From Acidobacteriota bacterium (GTDB lineage Bacteria > Acidobacteriota > Vicinamibacteria > Vicinamibacterales > 2-12-FULL-66-21): a stretch of DNA of 5,117 bases. Below, piece after piece: positions 1 to 5,117 of this stretch. The stretch spans positions 1 through 5,117 of the forward strand of contig JACDDJ010000391.1 in the NCBI GenBank assembly GCA_013817065.1, read 5' to 3'. The first letter of the stretch is position 1, and every line of letters begins with the position of its first letter. The notes under the pieces were generated by a model, which searched no databases, was not told the DNA's origin, and saw only the letters and a program-made list of their open reading frames with translations. Both the position numbers and the translations under genes were made by a program.

Positions 1-1227
1 TTCCGGGACAGTGACATCTTCTACGGCGTGCGGCTTCCTGGGAACCCCAACACTCACGCGTGGCAGCGACTCGCCCGGCGCTCGAATCGATAAGCGAAGT
101 GCTGTGGCGGGCAAGTCATTCACGTAACTCAGCGACAAATGATTGGCTCTTCCCATCACGATGGAACGAAGATGCAACGGGGGCTCCTTCGAATCGTCGG
201 AATCTGGTTCGCCTTGAACGCCTGGTTCAAACTCGTCGAAGGCCAGACCGCGTTTCGATAGCCGAGCGTCGAACAATTCATCCACCGGTCCGGCCGAATC
301 GTCCACAAACAGGCACGCCTCAACGTTCCTGCCGTCAAACGCAGCGCAAGTAAAATTGGCGCTGCCGGCAATGCATCCGCTGCCGTGTCGACCTCGCCAC
401 GCGAGCAACTTCGCGTGTACTCGGCGCGACTCGTTAATCAACTCAGACAGTCTGACGGTCTTCAACCTCTTCAGAACTGGCACGGCCAGCCGCGTGACCT
501 GTGACTGAACGAGCATCTCGATCTTGGCCGCGGGCCACGCGTCGGAAAGCCGGCTACACATCGCGTTGTCCGCATCATGAAACGGCGACACGATGAAGAA
601 CTCTGACGGGTCATCCTGAGCCAATTGCTGAGACAGTTCGGACCATAGGCCGCTTTCGTAGCTGTGAACGAGCCGGACCCTTTCACCTGCGCCGACGCTT
701 GCTGGAGTCTTCAACCAAGGACAAGCGTCGCCAGCGTCAGCGATCCATTCCTTCGCAATCCGACCGACGCCAATCTCTCCATGTATGGCGGCCTGCTCGA
801 AAAACGCGAACGCCTTCTGCACGACCGTCAAGTGACCCGCAATGGGGGACGCGCGGGCCCAGGTAATCGTATTAAGCAGCTCTAGGTTGCTGGAGCAGCC
901 CGACCTGGTGAGATTGTTGCTTCCGCACAACACTCGGCCCCCATCCTCTGTGAGCACAAGCGTCAGCTTCGGATGGAATAGTCCTCCTTTTTGGCTGACG
1001 GGAACCACCAGGTATCTACGGTTTACCAACCTCGCCGGCGACTCTTGCCGCAACAGTCTCAACCACTCCCGCGAATCCACGAACACGACAATTCGCCTGG
1101 CCTTCTGCAGAGCATCACACCGAAGCAATCGACGCTCAAAGAAGTCAGGATCGAACTGAAATGTCGAAAGCAATGCCAGATGAGCGGGGTCACCGTCGAA
1201 CAAGGAGGCAACGTCTAGATACTTCAT
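1..1227 (-). CDS. Phospholipase D (HKD)-type nuclease-like protein, 3' end beyond the window
   Basis: Minus-strand translation from the ATG at 1227 stays open for 409 codons to the window edge, so the C-terminus is missing. Residues 15-50 (ALLSTFQFDPDFFERRLL, then ARRIVVFVD) match the usual opening of bacterial PLD-superfamily nuclease-like proteins. Two catalytic half-sites are visible. The first is FHPK (H85, K87) with CGSNNLT (101-107) and E115. The second is VHAK (H271, K273) with AGSANFT (287-293) and E303. The classical HxKxxxxD Asp is absent in both (L92 and R278). Loss of this Asp, with a later Glu, is common in nuclease-type PLD proteins, so activity remains plausible. Residues 310-409 form an additional region that I do not recognise. 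Members of this class act on nucleic acid or lipid phosphodiesters; in this setting DNA is likelier. At over 409 residues it is longer than DrmC of DISARM as I remember it. Start choice rests on the ATGA overlap with the previous gene and the family-like N-terminus. Confidence 0.9.
   Translation of the reverse strand, partial: MKYLDVASLFDGDPAHLALLSTFQFDPDFFERRLLRCDALQKARRIVVFVDSREWLRLLRQESPARLVNRRYLVVPVSQKGGLFHPKLTLVLTEDGGRVLCGSNNLTRSGCSSNLELLNTITWARASPIAGHLTVVQKAFAFFEQAAIHGEIGVGRIAKEWIADAGDACPWLKTPASVGAGERVRLVHSYESGLWSELSQQLAQDDPSEFFIVSPFHDADNAMCSRLSDAWPAAKIEMLVQSQVTRLAVPVLKRLKTVRLSELINESRRVHAKLLAWRGRHGSGCIAGSANFTCAAFDGRNVEACLFVDDSAGPVDELFDARLSKRGLAFDEFEPGVQGEPDSDDSKEPPLHLRSIVMGRANHLSLSYVNDLPATALRLSIRAPGESLPRVSVGVPRKPHAVEDVTVPE
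1224..1227 (-). promoter_or_regulatory. ATGA stop/start overlap between the 594-residue gene and the PLD gene
   Basis: On the minus strand the four bases ATGA hold both the start of the PLD gene (ATG, 1227-1225) and the stop of the upstream gene (TGA, 1226-1224). The bases before it (AAACTAGCCGACCA) lack a recognisable Shine-Dalgarno. Initiation therefore probably depends on ribosomes terminating the upstream gene. This suggests that the two products are made in a fixed ratio and may work together. Confidence 0.85.
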
Positions 1228-3008
1228 TGGTCGGCTAGTTTGGACAATTCGTCGTCCAGCAGCCGCGTGCCGTCGCCGGTCAGGCGGGTGGCTCCATCCG
1301 TGGTTTCGCGCAACAGTGCCAGGTCGCTAAGAATGCGGAGAGCACTTCGCAGCCTGGGATTCCCCATTCCGATCCTGTCATACGACCCGCTTGCAATGAT
1401 TCGAGAGCCTTCGACCTGCAACAGGCACCGATCGCCGGCTGCGGTCTTCTCGTATGACATCGATTGATGCTGTTGGACCACGTACCTGGAAAGGACGAAT
1501 CGTCCAATTTCGTTCCACGGCTGCGTCCACCAGTTGTCCAGTCGTCGAGATAACGCTCTCGTAAGAACGGGAGGCACCAGATCAACATATGGATCTCTTG
1601 CAGCCTGCGCGAGCCACCGTCCATAAGGCCCCTCATCCCACTGCGTGTAGCGGGCGAGCGTCACTCCGAGTAACAAGAGGCTCGCGGCCAGACCCGTTTG
1701 TGATTCGCTGTGTTCTTTCAAACGTAGAATGCTCTCCAACTGATCCTCGGCACACTTGTGGCTGGCTCGCAGTTCCTTGTCGAGCGCCCTACTGGTGAGG
1801 GCATTCAACTCGGTTCCGCCTCCGGATTGCATGGCGAAGAACATCGCCGGCGTGGACCTGCCAAACCACCGCGATGCTGGACCGCCGCATGACTCCGAAG
1901 CAAACCTGTTGGCTGCAGCCTCATCGAGTGTGGCGATCAGCTCGTCGATCGATACGCCGGCCAGGCCTTGTGCCGACGCCTGCGCAACCATCCACGCGAA
2001 CATGCCTTCCAGCGCCACCGACATGTAATGGTGAAAGTAGAACATCCGCCATCGAGACTTGATATCGGCGAGTGCCGGCGGCCACAGGATGTCGACTGTA
2101 GTCCCAGCCTCTGTGACGACCTGGTCAAAGTAGACTGCGGAACTGAATGCCGAGTCGCCAACTCTGACGTCGAGCACACTCAGCTGGCGAGAGAGCTCGA
2201 GAATCAGCAGCAATGACTCCTTCCGGACCCGGTGCGACTTGTCACCGGTGCCCGGCCTGGAGAAAAAGATATCGCGAAGAACCGAGCGGTCGCGGGAGGC
2301 TGGGCTGGCAAGCTCGCAGAATCCGCCGCGTTTGCCGAACTCGCGGAGGCTGCGCATCGATACCCGTGCCCGCGGGTCGGCCAACTCGCGTACCGCTGTG
2401 AGCTGGCCGACGACCTCGTCGTACGCCTCAGCGAGCCTTGTGCCCAACGGCGAGAGCTCCAAGTCGTCGAAGGCCACTGGGACAGCATCCTCCTCATCGT
2501 CGGAATCCGCCGCCCCAGCGGTCTCTAGGAAGAAGCCGAGGTTGACCAAGGAATTGATGTAAGCGCCCACAGCGGGATACTTCGCGAATGGAAGCTTCTT
2601 CAGCTCGGCCTCGCTTTGGCTCTTGTGGAACCATGCGATAAGAGCGTCCGAACCGACCAACGCGCCGCCGACGCAAGCCTTACCATCGTGGTGCGCCACG
2701 GATCCGAGGACCAGCGCCTTCTCTCGGGTGATGATCGCATCTCGCAGGCCGACGGCGGGGCTCCGACCTTTCTCTCGACGTTGCCAGTCGTATACGCACC
2801 ACGGGATGAACGAGAAGTAACGGGCTCTTGGAGTGATGGACGTCACACAAAACATCAAAAGTGTGGCCAGGCGGCCCGACCCTCGGAGGGCCAGTCCCAA
2901 CGGGTCCTGAACGTCGGTTGAAGGGACGTGCTGACTCCAACGAAGCAATACAGGCCCATGCGTCAACGCCTGCGCCTCCGTCGCGCTCTTCCGCTTGCGC
3001 TTTGCCAT
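1224..3008 (-). CDS. Uncharacterised 594-residue protein with RARYF..IPW signature (DUF6361-like) and winged-helix-like C-terminus
   Basis: I chose the ATG at 3008 (MAKRKRKSATEAQ). The frame is open up to an ATG at 3146, but that extension lies over the 76-residue gene and its Arg/Pro/Ser-rich residues look non-coding. TAGGAAAG lies about 10 bases upstream of the chosen start. The N-terminus is a basic patch (residues 2-7), followed by DPLGLALRGSGRLATLL and ITPRARYFSFIPW (58-70). That signature resembles what I recall of DUF6361, whose members have 'TRARYF.FVPW' and occur beside PLD and helicase genes. Residues 165-190 are an acidic linker (DSDDEEDA). Residues 315-345 are aromatic-rich (RWRMFYFHHYMSVALEGMF) and 485-515 Trp-rich (DNWWTQPWNEIGRFV). 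Residues 550-590 look like a winged helix (LRSALRILSDLALL, then a wing with TRLTGDGTRLLDD). I see no Walker, nuclease or methylase motif. It probably acts as a DNA- or partner-binding scaffold in the system. The stop overlaps the next gene's start. Confidence 0.9.
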   Translation of the reverse strand: MAKRKRKSATEAQALTHGPVLLRWSQHVPSTDVQDPLGLALRGSGRLATLLMFCVTSITPRARYFSFIPWCVYDWQRREKGRSPAVGLRDAIITREKALVLGSVAHHDGKACVGGALVGSDALIAWFHKSQSEAELKKLPFAKYPAVGAYINSLVNLGFFLETAGAADSDDEEDAVPVAFDDLELSPLGTRLAEAYDEVVGQLTAVRELADPRARVSMRSLREFGKRGGFCELASPASRDRSVLRDIFFSRPGTGDKSHRVRKESLLLILELSRQLSVLDVRVGDSAFSSAVYFDQVVTEAGTTVDILWPPALADIKSRWRMFYFHHYMSVALEGMFAWMVAQASAQGLAGVSIDELIATLDEAAANRFASESCGGPASRWFGRSTPAMFFAMQSGGGTELNALTSRALDKELRASHKCAEDQLESILRLKEHSESQTGLAASLLLLGVTLARYTQWDEGPYGRWLAQAARDPYVDLVPPVLTRALSRRLDNWWTQPWNEIGRFVLSRYVVQQHQSMSYEKTAAGDRCLLQVEGSRIIASGSYDRIGMGNPRLRSALRILSDLALLRETTDGATRLTGDGTRLLDDELSKLADQ

Positions 3009-3058
3009 TCCTTCAGCTTTCCTACTTGACGCGTGGGTGGGCGTGGAATTCCCAGGAT

Positions 3059-3289
3059 TCAGTGGACACTCTTTCGCCGAACTGCGATGCTCCACGGAAG
3101 GTGAGCGGCGATGTACTTGCGGAGGACGAAGTTCGAGGCACCCCAATGTTCGGTCAAGGCGTCCTTGGCGAGCTTATCGAGCTTATCGAGGACGGAGTCA
3201 GGAACATACGCGAACCGGTGCAGACGGGGAACGACCTGGTTTGTGTAAGGCGAACCCAGTTGCTCAAGTAATTCCTCACGAGAGATCAT
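3059..3289 (-). CDS. Small conserved-looking protein of unknown function, possibly a truncated DUF3825-like N-terminus
   Basis: This is a 76-residue protein. The start is well fixed: an in-frame TGA lies eight codons upstream, no other start codon intervenes, and an AGGAG sits five bases before the ATG. Residues 1-30 (with QLGSPYTNQVVPRL) lead into FAYVPDSVLDKLDKLAKDAL, then a segment with HWG, then FVLRKYIAAHLPWSI, and a short basic tail ending KSVH. The order 'FAY.P...LDKLA..A..E.W....LrkYi' resembles, from memory, the N-terminal part of DUF3825-type proteins, which are normally much longer. The gene may therefore be a decayed or shortened member, or an independent small partner protein. 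The other two frames just downstream do not obviously continue the family. It sits 90 bases after the nuclease gene and 50 bases before the 594-residue gene, so it is probably co-transcribed with both. An antitoxin- or regulator-like role is possible, but nothing in the sequence shows it. Confidence 0.72.
   Translation of the reverse strand: MISREELLEQLGSPYTNQVVPRLHRFAYVPDSVLDKLDKLAKDALTEHWGASNFVLRKYIAAHLPWSIAVRRKSVH
3169..3190 (-). repeat. Short in-frame tandem repeat (9-base unit, about 2.4 copies) in the 76-residue gene
   Basis: The plus strand reads cgagcttat twice in direct succession, followed by a partial third copy (cgag). On the coding strand the unit spans exactly three codons and yields the repeated LDK in VLDKLDKLAKD. 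Because the length is a multiple of three, slippage here would add or remove a heptad-disrupting tripeptide without a frameshift. It could equally be the chance result of a Leu/Lys/Asp-rich helix. Confidence 0.6.
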
Positions 3290-3300
3290 CGTTTCTCCTG
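3290..3300 (-). promoter_or_regulatory. Strong ribosome binding site of the 76-residue gene
   Basis: Read on the minus strand, CAGGAGAAACG directly precedes the ATG at 3289. This is a near-perfect Shine-Dalgarno (AGGAG) with five-base spacing. It is the best ribosome binding site in the window. With the in-frame stop just upstream, it supports the small ORF as a translated gene and not a shadow of its neighbours. Confidence 0.8.
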
Positions 3301-3379
3301 CATTGCCGCTTCACAAATCGCTGACAGTTTCTCGGTCCGGTGGCCAGAGCGTGTTCGAGTATTGCCGGCGCTCTGTCCG

Positions 3380-5113
3380 TCATGCTGCCCCCCGTTCGAG
3401 GGGGAGGGCCGACACTGCACCCTCGAAGGATCCGTTCGGCAAGAGAACCGGTGAGCCCCGCTCGGCTGCTTCGTCGGGCAGTTCCACATTGAGCGCACGA
3501 AGAGTGCTTTGGGCGTTTTGAAGCAGGCGGTCCAAGGCCTTCTGCGCCTTGCGAATCTCGTCGCTGATGCCGTCCACGTTCTTGCGAATTGCCTCGCTGT
3601 GCTTCTCCATCTTCTCGAGACGCGAGAGCTCGGCCTCGATACGTGCCTCGATGTCGCGCAAAGCAGCGATGTCGCCAGCGTCTCCCGTCGTTCGGACGCG
3701 CATAACGAGAGCCATCCCGAGCAGAATCGCGGCGTGGAGATACGCGTCAGTTGCAGGGTCTTCGTCATCCCAGACTACGAGAACGTTGCTTCCGAACCGA
3801 GCAAATCTTGGGAACACGGCGCTCGCGTGCGATCGAGCCATCACAAACACTCCGGCCGATGCATCTCTGTTCTTGCGGGCGGCGTCGAGTTCATCAAGGG
3901 CCTTCTGAACGGTGTAAGTAGCGTCATGCTTCGCCTCGAACACTACCCCGGCACCAGCAAACGCGCTTTCGCCTGTGAACCGTAGGATCGCGTCGCCCTT
4001 CTTGCATCGGCCGACCCCCGCCGTCGCGCCGGTGACATCGAAGACGCACGCAGCACCCTGCGTTGCAGCCCGAACGAAGGAGATGACCGCATCCTCGAAG
4101 TCGAGACCACCACGGACGCTCTTCTGGTCCTGACTGCGTTTGGTCTCGATTCGTGCCAACGCCTCACGCACCTCCTTCTCGAATTGCGTCTGACGTGCCT
4201 CCTGCCGTTTCGCGGCCTCGGCCTGGTCGGCCATATGCGCCTGAAGGAGGTGCGTAAGGCTGGTCTTCAGGATCGCCAACGGCGAATTCGGAGTGTCAGG
4301 ATTCACCGCGGAGAGTACTTCCTGGCGCGCCTGGTGAGTCTCACGAACCAGGCGGCTGAGCAGAGAGCCTTCGTCGTTGGCGTCCAGGGCCGCGAGGGCA
4401 GCAGAGAGCTGCTTTGCGCGATCCTCGTCGGCGCCCTTCAGCTCTTCCCGCAGACTCCGGAGGAACCGAGCGACAGCCCCATCCTCGGCGAGGGGATCAA
4501 GCGCCCGAAGCAGCTCCGTGTGGCCTTGGCTCATTACGACTCGGAGCTGACTCTCAAGAGACTTGACGACTCCATCGCTTTCGGTCGGACTTAGCTTCTT
4601 GAATAGCGGGCTCGATTCGCCGACCTGACGCGCGAGAGCTTCGGCAAGGACGCTATTTTGCGGTCCGAGGTATTTTTCAAGGAGGCGAGCAAGAACGCCA
4701 TGATCGGCCACGAAGGCTTCAAGGCGCTGCGTTACCTGTCCATCTTTAGGATCGAAAAACCGTTCGAGAACCCCGGCAATCGTTGCCTGCTGCTGGTCGA
4801 TGTGACCTCGCAGGTGGCGGTCGATGTCCGATACAAGCGCGTCTCCAACGTCCCTCAGCTTCGATTCCTCCGCCGCCGAATGGGCGTTGCGAAGCGCACG
4901 CAGGCCGATGCTCCAGACATCGACGCCGAGCTGCTCTCGCTGCGATTCATCAAGGTCTGCGAAGAGGGAGAAGCTGTCCACCCGCCGATCGCGTATGTCC
5001 GCGGCGACTTCATCCGACGAGCAGATGACGGAGGCTTCGAGCTGGCAGGAGCGAATCGTTTCGAGCATGGACCCTTGTATCGCATGAGCTGTGCCAGGCG
5101 TTTTCACCGCCAT
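3380..5113 (-). CDS. Coiled-coil protein with internal PD-(D/E)XK-like nuclease domain
   Basis: This is a 577-residue reading frame and the first gene visible in the operon. Residues 1-330 are mostly helical, charged and rich in Leu, Ala, Glu, Gln and Arg, with the strongest coiled-coil character at about 285-330. Residues 337-465 look like a restriction-endonuclease fold: an opening helix with FED (E340), an acidic KKGDAIL strand (D374), and VVFEAKHD with E393 and K395 spaced as E-x-K. A helix then leads to AARKNRDASAGVFV and the hydrophobic strand NVLVVWDD. Residues 485-540 form a second coiled coil, and the tail is Gly/Pro-rich. The arrangement recalls RmuC- or DUF2130-type coiled-coil nucleases, but I do not recognise a named family. 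DNA cleavage is inferred from the D...ExK pattern. The ATG lies four bases from the window edge, so an upstream start cannot be excluded; M16 is an internal alternative. No signal peptide or membrane segment is visible, so it is probably cytoplasmic. Confidence 0.88.
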   Translation of the reverse strand: MAVKTPGTAHAIQGSMLETIRSCQLEASVICSSDEVAADIRDRRVDSFSLFADLDESQREQLGVDVWSIGLRALRNAHSAAEESKLRDVGDALVSDIDRHLRGHIDQQQATIAGVLERFFDPKDGQVTQRLEAFVADHGVLARLLEKYLGPQNSVLAEALARQVGESSPLFKKLSPTESDGVVKSLESQLRVVMSQGHTELLRALDPLAEDGAVARFLRSLREELKGADEDRAKQLSAALAALDANDEGSLLSRLVRETHQARQEVLSAVNPDTPNSPLAILKTSLTHLLQAHMADQAEAAKRQEARQTQFEKEVREALARIETKRSQDQKSVRGGLDFEDAVISFVRAATQGAACVFDVTGATAGVGRCKKGDAILRFTGESAFAGAGVVFEAKHDATYTVQKALDELDAARKNRDASAGVFVMARSHASAVFPRFARFGSNVLVVWDDEDPATDAYLHAAILLGMALVMRVRTTGDAGDIAALRDIEARIEAELSRLEKMEKHSEAIRKNVDGISDEIRKAQKALDRLLQNAQSTLRALNVELPDEAAERGSPVLLPNGSFEGAVSALPLERGAA

Positions 5114-5117
5114 AAAG

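Noticed and set aside
3009..3146. Upstream ATG at 3146 that would lengthen the 594-residue protein by 46 residues
   Set aside because: The extension lies across the 3' part of the 76-residue gene, is Arg/Pro/Ser-rich like an out-of-frame translation, and would ignore the better placed ATG at 3008 followed by a typical basic N-terminus.
3290..3379. Possible internal promoter in the 90-base gap before the small gene
   Set aside because: No convincing -35/-10 pair with acceptable spacing could be found on the minus strand. The gap is explained by a short spacer plus the ribosome binding site.
3389..3404. C5/G5 inverted repeat near the end of the nuclease gene, as a possible terminator
   Set aside because: The stem is only five base pairs with a six-base loop, lies inside the last codons, and is not followed by a T-tract on either strand.
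3286..3768. 160-codon minus-strand ORF over the 3' end of the nuclease gene and the following gap
   Set aside because: It is an alternate frame of the nuclease gene, very rich in Arg, Ser and Thr with no recognisable domain. The nuclease frame through the same bases encodes a coherent strand and coiled coil.
60..5087. Numerous plus-strand ORFs of 60-160 codons across the window
   Set aside because: All lie antisense to the four minus-strand genes, have low-complexity Arg/Ser/Pro-rich translations, overlap one another and lack family-like motifs. They are expected shadows in GC-rich DNA.
1..5113. Assignment to DISARM or Dpd on the basis of the PLD protein
   Set aside because: No DUF1998 protein, helicase, methyltransferase or tRNA-guanine-transglycosylase-like gene is visible, and the PLD protein is longer than DrmC as I recall it. 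A PLD gene alone is not diagnostic.

Overview
The window holds part of one compact operon, transcribed entirely on the minus strand. In transcription order (right to left) it has four genes. First is a 577-residue coiled-coil protein with an internal PD-(D/E)XK-like nuclease core (3380-5113). Second is a 76-residue small protein (3059-3289). Third is a 594-residue protein of unknown function that carries an 'RARYF..IPW' signature (1224-3008). Fourth is a two-motif phospholipase-D (HKD/PLD)-type protein whose 3' end runs off the left edge (1-1227). There is no convincing plus-strand gene, RNA gene, mobile element or CRISPR array, and no gap longer than about 90 bases.

The sequence looks GC-rich by eye, with GC-leaning but not extreme third positions, purine-rich ribosome binding sites and tight gene spacing. 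This fits a GC-rich bacterium such as a proteobacterium, myxobacterium, acidobacterium or planctomycete. Nothing in the window allows a closer assignment. No housekeeping gene is present, so the region reads as accessory.

Layout: the nuclease gene and the 76-residue gene are 90 bases apart, and the small gene has its own strong Shine-Dalgarno. A 50-base gap follows before the 594-residue gene. That gene's stop codon overlaps the start of the PLD gene in an ATGA junction, which implies translational coupling.

Interpretation: two different nuclease folds (PD-(D/E)XK and PLD) sit in one operon with a RARYF-motif protein of the kind I recall as DUF6361-like, next to PLD proteins and helicases in defence-type loci. 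This points to a multi-gene anti-phage or DNA-processing system. I cannot match it to a named system (DISARM, Dpd, Dnd, BREX, Gabija and others). No ATPase, helicase or methyltransferase is visible. If the system needs one, it should lie just beyond either edge, most likely downstream of the PLD gene to the left. The defence role is inference from family types and context, not demonstrated.
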